In this document: positions 24,711 to 33,509 of the stretch, one piece after another
Position numbering within the stretch: position 1 is the stretch's first letter
Layout of the letters: every line of letters begins with the position of its first letter
Assembly (NCBI RefSeq): GCF_037198285.1
Contig: NZ_CP147243.1
Location: 2,410,422 to 2,474,421, forward strand
Direction of reading: 5' to 3'
From: Haladaptatus sp. DJG-WS-42
Lineage (GTDB): Archaea; Halobacteriota; Halobacteria; Halobacteriales; Halococcaceae
DNA length: 64,000 bases
Position numbers and translations under genes: made by a program
Notes under the pieces: model-generated
Databases searched by the model: none
What the model was told of the DNA's origin: nothing
Seen by the model: only the letters and a program-made list of their open reading frames with translations

Positions 24711-25682
24711 TTAGGACTGACGGCGACCGGTGCAGTCTTCGAGCGGTTCCATGATGCGGTCTGCAATCGTATAGGGGTCTGCCTCGCGGGCGACGACCTC
24801 GTCTACGAGGCTGTCGATGCCGCCCTGTTCATCAATCTCTTTTGCGATGAGCGTCCCCATGTCGGCGCGAAGCAACGCGCGAATCTCCTCTGCGTAACGC
24901 GTCCGCGCTTTTTCGTCGAGGAGGCCGGAGGTTTCGAGGTGCTCGTAGTGGTCTTCGAGCACAGACAGGAACTCCTCGATTCCCGCACCAGTTTTGGCGA
25001 CGGTTTCGACGACGAGTGGCTCCCACTCGTCATCGGAATCGCGCATGTGAATCATCTCTTTGAGTTCCTGAACCGTCCGGTCTGCGCCGTCTAAGTCGGC
25101 TTTGTTCACCACGAACACGTCGCCGATTTCGAGAATTCCGGCTTTCAGCATCTGGATGTCGTCGCCGCTCGCGGGCGGGACGAGGACGGCGACGGTGTCT
25201 GCGGTGCGGACGATGTCGATTTCGTTCTGGCCCGCGCCGACTGTTTCGATGATGATTTTGTCCTTGCCGAAGGCGTCGAGTGCTTTCACGGCGTCAGCAG
25301 TGGCCGTCGACAGCCCGCCGAGGCTGCCGCGGGCGCTCATCGACCGGAAGAACACGTCCATGTCGCCAACGGTCGACGCCATGCGGATGCGGTCGCCGAG
25401 GACGGAGCCACCGGTATAGGGCGAGGAGGGGTCGACGGCGATGACGCCGACGGTGTGCCCCTGCTCACGGTAGACCTTCGCCATCTGGTCGACGAGCGTC
25501 GATTTACCCGCACCCGGACTCCCCGTGATGCCGATGACTTCGGCGTCGCCGGTGTGGGCGTGAAGCTGCGAGATGAGCTCGCGGTAGCCCGGCGAGCGGT
25601 TCTCGATTTTCGTGATGGTGCGTGCGAGCGCCCGGTGTTTGCCAGCCAGTAGGTCGTCTACGAGACTCGCTGTTGCGTTCAT
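24711..25682 (-). CDS. meaB: Methylmalonyl-CoA mutase-associated GTPase (MeaB/ArgK type)
   Basis: 323-residue G3E P-loop GTPase that loads or protects the B12 cofactor of methylmalonyl-CoA mutase. P-loop GSPGAGKSTL at about 53-62, then AVDPSSPYTGGSVLGDRIRM (about 81-100), the switch/Walker-B region IIIETVGAGQNEIDIV (about 147-162) and the base-specificity NKAD (about 193-196). It starts one base after the stop of the B12-binding mutase subunit, so the two are co-translated. An upstream start at 25742 would overlap that subunit and is unlikely. Typical length. Confidence 0.93.
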   Translation of the reverse strand: MNATASLVDDLLAGKHRALARTITKIENRSPGYRELISQLHAHTGDAEVIGITGSPGAGKSTLVDQMAKVYREQGHTVGVIAVDPSSPYTGGSVLGDRIRMASTVGDMDVFFRSMSARGSLGGLSTATADAVKALDAFGKDKIIIETVGAGQNEIDIVRTADTVAVLVPPASGDDIQMLKAGILEIGDVFVVNKADLDGADRTVQELKEMIHMRDSDDEWEPLVVETVAKTGAGIEEFLSVLEDHYEHLETSGLLDEKARTRYAEEIRALLRADMGTLIAKEIDEQGGIDSLVDEVVAREADPYTIADRIMEPLEDCTGRRQS

Positions 25683-25683
25683 G

Positions 25684-26103
25684 TTAGTCGCGGGCGGGGA
25701 CGTTGTCGCGGACGAACGTAATCGTCTCCTCCATCGCCGCACCCGGACCGAAGACGGCGTCGACGCCGGCTTCTTTCAGCTCCTTCTTGTCCTTGTCCGG
25801 GATGATGCCGCCAACGAGAATGAGGGTGTCATCGAAGGCGTCGTACTCTTTCAGACCGGCGATGATTTTCGGGACGAGCGTGTTGTGGGCCCCAGAGAGG
25901 ATGGAGATGCCGAGGACGTCGACGTCCTCTTGGACGGTCGCCTGAACGACTTCTTCGGGTGCTTTGTGGAGTCCAGAATAGATGACCTCGAACCCGGCGT
26001 CGCGGAAGGCACGGGCGATGACGTGCGCCCCACGGTCGTGACCGTCGAGTCCAACTTTCGCTACGAGACACCGAATCGGTCGCTGTGATTGCTCTGTACT
26101 CAT
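25684..26103 (-). CDS. Methylmalonyl-CoA mutase small subunit (B12-binding)
   Basis: 139 residues forming the cobalamin-binding domain of the mutase. The B12-binding motif DGHDRG (with the lower-ligand histidine) is at about 20-25, followed by VIYSGLHKAPEEVVQA (about 40-55), GISILSGAHNTLVPK and the phosphate-holding GGIIPDKD. In haloarchaea the mutase is split into this protein and a catalytic subunit, which lies far away at 43259-44959. It works in propionyl-CoA use via methylmalonyl-CoA to succinyl-CoA. Its neighbour meaB supports this. Confidence 0.93.
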   Translation of the reverse strand: MSTEQSQRPIRCLVAKVGLDGHDRGAHVIARAFRDAGFEVIYSGLHKAPEEVVQATVQEDVDVLGISILSGAHNTLVPKIIAGLKEYDAFDDTLILVGGIIPDKDKKELKEAGVDAVFGPGAAMEETITFVRDNVPARD

Positions 26104-26276
26104 GGTGAATCATTCTGTATCGGGCAATTTTACTCTACCGGAACCGACATCCGGTGGTCGGAATGAGCCAAAATTCCACGGACGGCAAGCTTCAGGGGGC
26201 GTGCAGTGCGAGCGTGTGCCACTCGAGAAGCCACAAACGCAAAGACACATAGCCTCCGCGTCGTTACACACGGCCA

Positions 26277-26906
26277 ATGGCCACCGCCAGCGGAACCTCC
26301 TGGGCAAAGGAGAATCCCCGAACGCTCACCATCGTGTTGTCGATCGTCGGCTACGCCCTCGTCATCGGCGTGTTCGCGGGCGCAATCGACATCTTCCCGC
26401 AGATTAGCAACGAGACGGTCATCCTGCTCTCTGACATGATTGCCGTCATCAACTCTGCGGCGCTCATCGCGCTGCTCGCCGGATGGCGCTTCATCAAGCG
26501 CAACGAGATTCAAAAACACCGCGCGGCAATGCTCACCTCGTTCGCGCTCATCTTGCTGTTCCTCGTCGTCTACCTGCTCAAAGTCGGCGGCGGGTTCGAG
26601 AAGGCGTTTGTCGGCCCCGAACTGGTGAAAATCGCCTACCTCATCATGCTCGCCGTCCACATCCTGCTTTCCGTAGTCTCGGTTCCCGTCGTCATCTACG
26701 CCGTCGTGCTCGGGCTGACCCATACCCCAGAGGAACTTAAACGGACGAACCACGCGAAAATCGGCCGTATCGCTGTCGCGGCGTGGACGCTCAGCCTCGG
26801 ACTCGGCATCGTCACCTACCTCCTGCTCAACCACATCTACGCGTGGGAGCCGCTCCACCGCGGCGCACTGTTCGTGGTACCGACCCTCGGCCTGCGCCGT
26901 CCGTGA
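26277..26906 (+). CDS. DUF420 membrane protein, possible cytochrome oxidase assembly factor
   Basis: 209-residue protein with five to six predicted helices. After a polar start it has a long hydrophobic run, then EIQKHRAAMLTSFALILLFL (about 80-100), HILLSVVSVPVVIYAV (about 126-141) and HAKIGRIAVAAWTLSLGLG, which are typical of the DUF420 group; conserved histidines in KHR, VHI and NHAKIG could bind a metal or heme. DUF420 genes commonly sit near cytochrome oxidase genes, as here (cox genes start 5 kb on). Assembly role is inference. Confidence 0.8.
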   Translation: MATASGTSWAKENPRTLTIVLSIVGYALVIGVFAGAIDIFPQISNETVILLSDMIAVINSAALIALLAGWRFIKRNEIQKHRAAMLTSFALILLFLVVYLLKVGGGFEKAFVGPELVKIAYLIMLAVHILLSVVSVPVVIYAVVLGLTHTPEELKRTNHAKIGRIAVAAWTLSLGLGIVTYLLLNHIYAWEPLHRGALFVVPTLGLRRP

Positions 26907-26987
26907 CACGTCCACGCACGGCTTATCTTCTTCGCCACCCTAACCACAGGTAAAGGCATCGGGGCCCGCCGCCTCGGTGTCCCTCCC

Positions 26988-27965
26988 ATGACGCACAATC
27001 ACACCTACGAAACGCTGTACAGTGAGACGATTCCTTCTGTCGTGTCGCTGTACGTCCTCCACGGCGGGCGCTACAACGGTTCCGGGTCTGGGTTCGTCTA
27101 CGACGTCGTCGATGGCACCGGGCACATCGTCACGAACCAACACGTCGTCACCATCGCGAAGGAAGTCGATATTCGCTTCAGCGAGGGCGACTGGCGGGTC
27201 GGAAAAGTCATCGGCAAAGACGCCTATACCGACCTCGCCGTCGTCGAAGTCGCAGACCTCCCAGAGTACGCAACCCCACTCCCCATCGCCAGCGAGAACC
27301 CCCGACCCGGCCAACCCGTCGCCGCACTCGGCAACCCAATGGGACTCGAAGGCTCGATTACCGCGGGCCTCGTGAGCGGCGCGAACCGCTCGATGATAAC
27401 CCAAGACGGCTTCTCGATTCCCGATACCGTCCAGACCGACGCCCCCATCAACCCCGGCAACAGCGGCGGCCCGCTCGTCACGCTCGCGGGCGAAGTCGTC
27501 GGCGTGAACCGGGCGCGCGGGGGCGACAACATCGGCTTCGCCATCTCCGCAGAAATCGTCAATCGCGTCGTTCCCGAACTCATCGAAAATGGCGAGTACC
27601 GCCACTCGTATCTCAAGGTTCGCACCATCGATGTGTCGCCGACGATTGCGGAGGCGAACGACTTAGCCCACCCAGAAGGCGTCCTCGTCGCGGATGTGAG
27701 CCTCGGCCCGGCGAGCGGTGCGCTCATCGGCTGTCACGCCACGAAAGAGATTCGCGGCCAAGAAGTGCCCGTCGGCGGCGACATTATCGTCGGCGTGAAC
27801 GGCCACTCCATTAGCTCCCACGAGCAACTGATGCGCTACCTGATTCTCGAAACCCGCCCGGACGAACCACTCACCGTCGAGATTATCCGGGACGGAGAAC
27901 GCCTCACCGAGTCGATTACGCTCGGCACGCGCCCGAAACCCGCCCGCCGGATTTCGGTCGCCTGA
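26988..27965 (+). CDS. HtrA/DegP-like trypsin-type serine protease with PDZ domain
   Basis: 325 residues. The catalytic triad is visible: H in IVTNQHVVTIA (about 50), D in DAYTDLAVVEV (about 81) and S in GNSGGPL (about 159). A PDZ domain follows (about 215-320, with GDIIVGVNGHSISSHEQL). There is no signal peptide or membrane helix at the N-terminus, unlike bacterial DegP and many haloarchaeal homologues, so the enzyme may act in the cytoplasm or use another export route. Likely a protein-quality-control protease. Single gene, 81 bases after the DUF420 gene. Confidence 0.9.
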   Translation: MTHNHTYETLYSETIPSVVSLYVLHGGRYNGSGSGFVYDVVDGTGHIVTNQHVVTIAKEVDIRFSEGDWRVGKVIGKDAYTDLAVVEVADLPEYATPLPIASENPRPGQPVAALGNPMGLEGSITAGLVSGANRSMITQDGFSIPDTVQTDAPINPGNSGGPLVTLAGEVVGVNRARGGDNIGFAISAEIVNRVVPELIENGEYRHSYLKVRTIDVSPTIAEANDLAHPEGVLVADVSLGPASGALIGCHATKEIRGQEVPVGGDIIVGVNGHSISSHEQLMRYLILETRPDEPLTVEIIRDGERLTESITLGTRPKPARRISVA

Positions 27966-27969
27966 GCAC

Positions 27970-28731
27970 TCAGTCCGTCGTCGGGATGAGCACCGCGCCA
28001 ACGGCGAAGATGACGACGGCGAGCACCGAGAGAATGACGAACGATTCTATCCACGCTGTTGACCCGCCGCTCACTGGTGCGTAGGTGACTGCGCGAACGC
28101 CACGGGCGAAGTAGGTGAGCGGCGAGATGTCCATGACCGGCCGGAACCACGCGGGCAGCAAGTCCGGCGTGATAAACGTCTCTGAGAGAAACAGCAGTGG
28201 CAGGGCAATCCCGTTACTCGCCGCGATGACGCCGTCCTGCGAGCCAGCGGTGCTCCCGAGAATCGCCCCGAGGCCACAAAAGAGCGCCACGCCCACCGCG
28301 AGGAACGGGATGATGATGGGTGAGAGAACGATGTCCGCACCGGTCGTGAGCAGGATGATACCGAGCAACAGGAGCGCGGCGATGCCGATGATGACGACGT
28401 TCACGAGCATCTGTCCGGCGAGCCACTCCCAGCGTCTGAGTGGGGTCGTCGCCAGCTTTTCGAAGCGGTTGCCCTCGCGATGGCGGGCGACTTCACTCCC
28501 AACCCGCGAGAGCGGGGTGAACAGCACGACGACGGCGAGGTAGCCCGGCACGTAGTAGCCTGCGGGCTCTGCGAACAGGCCGCCGCCGGTCGGCTGGGTT
28601 TGGACAAGTGCGCCGAAGATGAGTACGAGCAACGCCGGGAAGAAGAACGTGAAGAACACGGCCGTTCGACGCCGGGTAAAGGAGCGCCACGCAGCGACGA
28701 ACTCGGCCGAGACACGGCTAACGGCGCTCAT
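27970..28731 (-). CDS. ABC-2 type transporter permease
   Basis: 253-residue membrane permease with six predicted helices, of the ABC-2 family. The start ATG at 28731 overlaps the stop of the ATPase gene (TGA at 28730-28728), so it is co-translated with it. An alternative start at 28818 gives an unusual basic leader. Signatures: GYYVPGYLAVVVLFTPLSRVG, then VARHREGNRFEKLATTPLRR (coupling helix, about 83-102) and ISPLTYFARGVRAVTY near the end. Exports an unknown substrate. Length is normal for the family. Confidence 0.9.
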   Translation of the reverse strand: MSAVSRVSAEFVAAWRSFTRRRTAVFFTFFFPALLVLIFGALVQTQPTGGGLFAEPAGYYVPGYLAVVVLFTPLSRVGSEVARHREGNRFEKLATTPLRRWEWLAGQMLVNVVIIGIAALLLLGIILLTTGADIVLSPIIIPFLAVGVALFCGLGAILGSTAGSQDGVIAASNGIALPLLFLSETFITPDLLPAWFRPVMDISPLTYFARGVRAVTYAPVSGGSTAWIESFVILSVLAVVIFAVGAVLIPTTD

Positions 28732-29645
28732 TGGGCCATCTCCACTTTCTCGTCGTCGTCGGCAAACGCAGCGCCGGTGAGTCGGAGATACACGTCTTCG
28801 AGCGTGGGTTGACTCCACGACAGGGCGTCGTAAGTGACCCCGCGTGCTTCGAGTTCTGTGACCACGTCGCCGATTGCTTCGGGGGGCACGTCGAAGATGG
28901 TGAGTTGGTTCTGGCTCGCTTCGACGCGATACCCCGACCCCGCGAGGTCGGCGGTTTTGACGCTCGTCTCGAAGGTGAGGCGACTCTCACCGCCGTGTTC
29001 TGCAACGAGCTCGCTTGGTGAACCGACTTCGACGAGTTTCCCCGCAGAGAGCAAGCCGACTCGGTCTGCGAGTCGGTGGGCTTCCTCCATGTAGTGAGTC
29101 GTGAGGAAGATGGTGGTTCCCGAGGCGACGAGGTCTTCTAACAGGTTCCAGAGGTCGCGGCGTCCCGCCGGGTCGATGCCCGTCGTCGGTTCGTCGAGGA
29201 ACAGGAGGTCGGGGTCGTTTACGAGCGAGATGGCGACACAGGTGCGCCGTTGTTGCCCGCCCGAGAGATTTTCGTACCACGTGTTCGCTGCTCCCTCGAT
29301 GCCGACCAACGCGAGCAGGTCGTCGGGGTCGTTCGAGTCGTCGTAGAGGCCCGCGTAGTATTCGAGTAGCTCTCTGGGTGTGAGGCGCTCCGGTGGGTCG
29401 AACGACTGGGGGAGCACGCCGATGCGCGCGTGGTCTACCGCGTCGGGTGGGCTTCCGAACAGCGAAACGGTTCCCTCCGCGTCGGTGGTTCCGGTCAGGG
29501 CGCGCACGAGGGTGGTCTTGCCCGCGCCGTTCGGCCCGATGAGCGCGAACACCTCCCCTTCGGCCACAGAAAGCGAGACGCCGTCGAGAGCGACCGTGTC
29601 GCCGTATCGACGTCGGACGTCCTCGCAGACGAGTACGTCGGTCAT
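28728..29645 (-). CDS. ABC-2 transporter ATP-binding protein
   Basis: 305 residues. Walker A GPNGAGKTT (about 36-44), Q-loop GVLPQSFDPPERLT, signature LSGGQQRR (about 130-137), Walker B DLLFLDEPTTGIDP (about 148-161) and the H-loop TTHYMEEAHRLADRV. The C-terminal 80 residues form an accessory domain typical of drug or polysaccharide exporters. It forms a pair with the permease and probably works as a homodimer with two permeases. The start is set at the ATG 29645; a longer start at 29657 adds four residues. Confidence 0.92.
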   Translation of the reverse strand: MTDVLVCEDVRRRYGDTVALDGVSLSVAEGEVFALIGPNGAGKTTLVRALTGTTDAEGTVSLFGSPPDAVDHARIGVLPQSFDPPERLTPRELLEYYAGLYDDSNDPDDLLALVGIEGAANTWYENLSGGQQRRTCVAISLVNDPDLLFLDEPTTGIDPAGRRDLWNLLEDLVASGTTIFLTTHYMEEAHRLADRVGLLSAGKLVEVGSPSELVAEHGGESRLTFETSVKTADLAGSGYRVEASQNQLTIFDVPPEAIGDVVTELEARGVTYDALSWSQPTLEDVYLRLTGAAFADDDEKVEMAQ

Positions 29646-29684
29646 ACGTAACCCCACTCCCGTCCCTGTCGTAAGGGGTTCGAT

Positions 29685-29918
29685 TTAGAAAATGTGCGTG
29701 CGACAGGCGCGCACGATGGAATCTACGTCGTACTCGTCGTCGGCCTTGTCGTAGACCACTTCGCCGTCAACCGTCACACGGAGGACGCCGTGGTCGCCCA
29801 TGCGGAGGGTGAGGGTATCGAGATACCCTTCAAACGAGGTGCAAATCGCGTGTTGCAACTCCTCTGCCCGCGGGAGGTAGCCACAGGGGACGCAGTAGGT
29901 GATTTCAACGTCGGTCAT
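29685..29918 (-). CDS. Rdx (SelT/SelW/SelH) family thioredoxin-fold protein
   Basis: 77-residue protein with the CxxC redox motif YCVPCGY at about 8-14 and the family's strand/helix pattern (LTLRMGDHGVLRVTVDGEVV). In eukaryotes relatives are selenoproteins; here it is a CxxC form. Likely a small cytoplasmic thiol-redox protein. No protein partner in the neighbourhood is obvious; it sits between the ABC exporter genes and the membrane protein downstream of the heme synthase. Confidence 0.88.
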   Translation of the reverse strand: MTDVEITYCVPCGYLPRAEELQHAICTSFEGYLDTLTLRMGDHGVLRVTVDGEVVYDKADDEYDVDSIVRACRTHIF

Positions 29919-29948
29919 ACTCGAAAAACGAAGTTCGCACGGTTAGGC

Positions 29949-30623
29949 TCACCGCCCGAACGGTCGCCAATAAAGCAAGCCCACGGTGAGCACGAAGATG
30001 GCCGTCGAAAGGCCGTAGGACTGCACCGTGACCGCGCCCGCAATGGCCGTCCCGCCACCAACGAAGCCACTGATAATCGAAGCGAGGATGGGCCACGAAC
30101 AGGAGACACACGACAGCAGGCCAAGGATGCCCGTAATCGCCGAACTCGCCGCGTCGATGACCGTCGCGTAGACGAGGTAGGCGAGCGCGAGGTAGCCAAG
30201 CAAGTTGTACGGCATGAGGGCGAACCGGAGGGTTTCGCCGCCGTAGAGGAGCGCGGGACTCCAGCCTGGCGGAATCGACAACACGGCGAGGCGCAGGCCG
30301 GTCGGTTCGAGGCCCGCCGCCGGGCCAACGATGCCGCCTGCAATCGCAAGGATGACGAAGTAGCCAACTGCGACCCCCTTGGCGAGCCGTCTGTGCTCGG
30401 GGCTCGTCGGCGCGGGTTTGGTGCGCACGAGCGCCCAGAGCGCGACATTAATCCAAACGAACGGGTAGACGTAGTACTTCGCTGAGGCCAGCGTCGGCTC
30501 GACGGCAGAGAACTGGAGGTACGCGGCGATGAGGAGCAGCTCGGTGTTGACGAGCAACGCGCCCCACAGCAGTGTTGACTGGCGCGGGCGCGGCAGGCTG
30601 AAAGTACGGTTGGTGAGACTCAT
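29949..30623 (-). CDS. Six- to seven-helix membrane protein coupled to ctaAB
   Basis: 224 residues from ATG 30623, the same codon that overlaps the stop of the ctaA/ctaB fusion. Six to seven helices. The fifth loop or helix carries CVSCSWPILASI (about 166-177), a Cys-x-x-Cys ahead of a hydrophobic run that might bind copper or form a disulfide. A longer reading frame to 30788 lies inside ctaAB and is not credible. Translational coupling to heme synthesis suggests an oxidase assembly role (copper, heme or thiol handling). Family is not recognised. Confidence 0.7.
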   Translation of the reverse strand: MSLTNRTFSLPRPRQSTLLWGALLVNTELLLIAAYLQFSAVEPTLASAKYYVYPFVWINVALWALVRTKPAPTSPEHRRLAKGVAVGYFVILAIAGGIVGPAAGLEPTGLRLAVLSIPPGWSPALLYGGETLRFALMPYNLLGYLALAYLVYATVIDAASSAITGILGLLSCVSCSWPILASIISGFVGGGTAIAGAVTVQSYGLSTAIFVLTVGLLYWRPFGR

Positions 30624-32017
30624 AGGACGAGGGCGTCGACGATGATGGCGAGCAGCAGCATCCCGAGGTAGGCGTTCGATGCGTGGAACGCGCGGAACGC
30701 CGCGCCGGTGGTGCGCTCGCGGTGGAGCCGGACAACCGCCCAGAGGAACACGCCGCCGAGCGAGACGGTCGTGAGCGCGTAGAGCCACCCGAGCGTGGTC
30801 ACGGTTCCGAGGACGCTCGCGCCGATAAGCGTGGCCGCGAGATACCAGAGAATGTGTTTTCGGGTGAGCGCGTCACCGCGCACGACGGGCATCATCGGGA
30901 ACCCGCCGCGCGCGTAGTCGTCCTTGTACGCCAGCGCGAGGTTGTAGAAATGCGCTGGCGTCCAGAGGAAGATGACGCCCGCGAGCGCGAGGCCGGGGAG
31001 GCCGATGTCGCCGGTGACGGCGGCCCAGCCGATGAGTGCCGGAAGCGCCCCTGCCGCTCCGCCGAGCACGGTGTTCTGGACGGTGTTCGGCTTGAGGATG
31101 AGCGTGTAGATGACGCTGTAAAACAGGATTGCGGTGAGGCCGAGAGCGGCCACGAGCAGGTTGACCTGTGCGAACACCCACAGCGAGATGCCAGTGAGCG
31201 CGAAGCCGAAGATGAGCGCGTTGCGGACGGGCACTTGGTGGGTGGCGAGCGGGCGCTTTGCCGTGCGCTCCATCTTCTGGTCGATGTCGCGCTCTAAGAC
31301 GTGATTGAACGTGCCGCTCGCACCAATCGAGAGTACGCCGCCAGTAAGGGTGTACACGACCGTTTGAATGCTGAGTCCGGGGCCGGAGGCGAGCGCCATG
31401 CCCGCGGCGGCGACGAGGGCGAGCAGCCACATGAGCCGCGGTTTCATGAGTTGGAAGTACGCCCAGATGGTCGCCTTCGCGCGGGCGGCGAGCGGGCGGT
31501 CTTTGAGCGGTGTGACGGCCTCCGGCGACCGCGCTGGTTCCGGGTCGTCAGCTTCGTGTGGCTCATTGTCGAACGCGGCGGTCTCTTCTTCTAACGTCCA
31601 CGCGAGCGCAACGACGATGCCGGTGAAAATGCCCATCCCAACGAGGAGGTGGGCGGTCGGGAGCGTGCCGACGCCGCCGGAGTTGGCAACGAGCGCGCCG
31701 ATGCCAACCTGCAGCGGATAGAGCGCAAGGACGCCGACAAGTGCGCCTTTGACGCGGCGCGAAGCCGACCCGCGCAGGCCGCGGACGACGGCGAGCAAGA
31801 CGAGCAGGCCAACGAGTGCGGCGACGAGGCGGTGAGAAAGGGCGACGAGAAGGGCTGGGTCAGAAAAGTCGAGTGGGCGGCCACAGACGGGCCAGCCGGA
31901 ACATGCGGCGGCCGCGTCGGTGAGCGACGCGGTTGCGCCGACGACCACCAGCAAGTAGACACCCATCGCTGCACCGGTGAGCAGCGTCGTAAACTTGGGA
32001 ACGGTGGAGTCGGCCAC
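30620..32017 (-). CDS. ctaB: Fused heme A synthase-like / protoheme IX farnesyltransferase (CtaA-CtaB)
   Basis: 465-residue membrane enzyme in two parts. The N-terminal part (about 1-150) is a half-length COX15/CtaA-like bundle, with a CSGWPVCG segment at about 39 and HRLVAALVG (about 62-70) and AHLLVGMG (about 122). The C-terminal part (about 180-465) is heme O synthase (UbiA fold) with YFQLMKPRLMWLLAL, NHVLERDIDQKMERTAKRPL (about 245-264, NxxxDxxxD type) and YKDDYARGGFPMMPVV (about 375-390, second Asp motif). Together they convert heme B to heme O and possibly A. The GTG at 32017 is the most upstream usable start. Divergent from coxB with 116 bases between. Confidence 0.9.
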   Translation of the reverse strand: MADSTVPKFTTLLTGAAMGVYLLVVVGATASLTDAAAACSGWPVCGRPLDFSDPALLVALSHRLVAALVGLLVLLAVVRGLRGSASRRVKGALVGVLALYPLQVGIGALVANSGGVGTLPTAHLLVGMGIFTGIVVALAWTLEEETAAFDNEPHEADDPEPARSPEAVTPLKDRPLAARAKATIWAYFQLMKPRLMWLLALVAAAGMALASGPGLSIQTVVYTLTGGVLSIGASGTFNHVLERDIDQKMERTAKRPLATHQVPVRNALIFGFALTGISLWVFAQVNLLVAALGLTAILFYSVIYTLILKPNTVQNTVLGGAAGALPALIGWAAVTGDIGLPGLALAGVIFLWTPAHFYNLALAYKDDYARGGFPMMPVVRGDALTRKHILWYLAATLIGASVLGTVTTLGWLYALTTVSLGGVFLWAVVRLHRERTTGAAFRAFHASNAYLGMLLLAIIVDALVL

Positions 32018-32061
32018 GATAACGTAACCTCTTAGCCGTCTGTTCCATGCGAGCCTATTTA

Positions 32062-32093
32062 TTCCCCGCGCTTTCAGCGCACGGAGAGGGGAA
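32062..32093. promoter_or_regulatory. Nested inverted repeat between ctaAB and coxB
   Basis: ttcccc (32062-32067) and ggggaa (32088-32093) are complementary and enclose a second dyad gcgc-ttt-ca-gcgc (32068-32080). It lies in the 116-base divergent promoter region. A TATA-like tatttat at about 32100-32106 is 28 bases before the coxB start codon, which implies a nearly leaderless message. The dyad is a candidate operator for shared control of both genes. Confidence 0.4.
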
Positions 32094-32133
32094 AGTTAGG
32101 TATTTATGCCCCTCTTTCTAAGCCCAACCAAGG

Positions 32134-32943
32134 ATGAATTACAAGCGCATCGGGTTCGGGACCCTGCTCTCCGTGGCGCTTCTTGCGTTGGCTGTCGAAC
32201 CAGTGGCAGCACAAGAGGCAACATCGGTAACACGGGGGCTTATCGATGGGTTGAACAGCAAACTCCTGTTCGTCGCGATTCCGATTACGATTCTGACCGA
32301 AGGAATCCTCATTTACACCGTCTACAAATTCCGTAAATCGGAGGAACCGAAGCCAACCCAGGAGAACCGCCGCCTCGAAATCACGTGGACCGTCGCAACC
32401 GCGATTATCCTCCTGTTCGTGGGTGTTGCCTCCTACCAAGTGCTCGGAAACGAGTTCGTCACCACGCCGGAAGACCAGATAGACAACATCCCAGAAGACA
32501 ATGCCGTCGTCGTTGAGGTCACCGCCCAGAAGTACTTCTGGACGTTCCACTACCCACAACACGACGTGAACGCCTCTGACACGATGGTCATCCCATCCGA
32601 CCGGCCGGTGTATCTCAAGATAACATCCACAGACTGGTTGCACGCCTTCCACGTGCCGGGACTCGGGCTCAAACAGGACGCGTTCCCAGGCGAATCACAC
32701 ACCCTCAAAACGAAGGTGAACCCGTCCGGTGAAGGCACGTACCAGCTCTACTGTGCAGAGTACTGTGGGGTTGGCCACTCGGCGATGCTCGGCGAGGTCA
32801 ACGTCACCGACGGCGAAACGTACGACCAGTGGATTGAGAACCAGCAGGCAGCCGCTGAGTCAGAATCCGGTGGCAACAACACGACGGCTGGCTCAAACAA
32901 CACGACCGCCAGCAACAACACCACCGCGAAACTCGCGGCATAA
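32134..32943 (+). CDS. coxB: Cytochrome c oxidase subunit II
   Basis: 269 residues. An N-terminal signal or anchor (about 1-30, cleaved near VAAQEA), a hydrophobic hairpin (about 50-110), then a cupredoxin domain that holds the CuA centre. The ligands are seen in DWLHAFHVPGLG (His) and CAEYCGVGHSAM (two Cys, Glu, His and Met). It receives electrons and passes them to subunit I. The tail (about 240-269) is rich in Asn and Thr with several NNTT sequons, a possible glycosylation site. In haloarchaea the electron donor is probably a copper protein rather than cytochrome c. Confidence 0.93.
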   Translation: MNYKRIGFGTLLSVALLALAVEPVAAQEATSVTRGLIDGLNSKLLFVAIPITILTEGILIYTVYKFRKSEEPKPTQENRRLEITWTVATAIILLFVGVASYQVLGNEFVTTPEDQIDNIPEDNAVVVEVTAQKYFWTFHYPQHDVNASDTMVIPSDRPVYLKITSTDWLHAFHVPGLGLKQDAFPGESHTLKTKVNPSGEGTYQLYCAEYCGVGHSAMLGEVNVTDGETYDQWIENQQAAAESESGGNNTTAGSNNTTASNNTTAKLAA

Positions 32944-33509
32944 TCTCCGTTCTTCTCTGTTTATCGCACTGGTGAGCAACTGCGCTATCGCTCGTCGTTC
33001 GTGTGCACTGGCCGTGTCTGACAGCCTGTACTAGTCGCGGTATTTGGTTCTCGGATTCGTTTTCGTGGCTCCAACTTGGCTGCGCTCCGCCGCGCTCCAT
33101 CTGCCCACATGACGCGGTGGTACACCACAACCCACACGCCAGCCACTGCCTGTCAGCTCCCGGTGGCTCTGATAGACTCGTACTGCGACAGAACACTGGC
33201 GTGGCTGTCAGCGCGCTCGCTCTTGGTGTGCGCTGTTGAGTCGCAACCACTCCGTGTTCGATGGGCGACCCACGGTCCGACGACGTGCCTCACAATAGCC
33301 AGCGTCGTACACATTCTCTCTGCGCCCCTTCCGCGTGCGCTCGATTCTGAGTGTCCTGCTGGACCATCGAGACGCCACACTGTGTGCAGGGGCAATAGCT
33401 ACGAGCCACGTTTTGCACTCCACAGTTTGGCAGTATCGCACTCCCGGCAGGTCGTCAAAACAGTCGCAGCTGCTCGCCTGAGTGTTGCTGGTGAAAAGTG
33501 GAACGCAGG
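32944..33509 (-). pseudogene. Gene-poor stretch with possible remnant of a zinc-ribbon gene
   Basis: 566 bases without a credible intact gene, between the convergent coxB and coxC. Reading the minus strand near 33400-33460 in two frames gives CRECDTAKLW and then YCPCTQCGVSMVQQ, a pattern like a zinc ribbon broken by a frameshift. Further down the same strand the reading frames are interrupted. This may be a decayed small zinc-finger gene, but chance patterns cannot be excluded. The stretch has lower GC than the flanks. Nothing else was seen in it. Confidence 0.3.
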
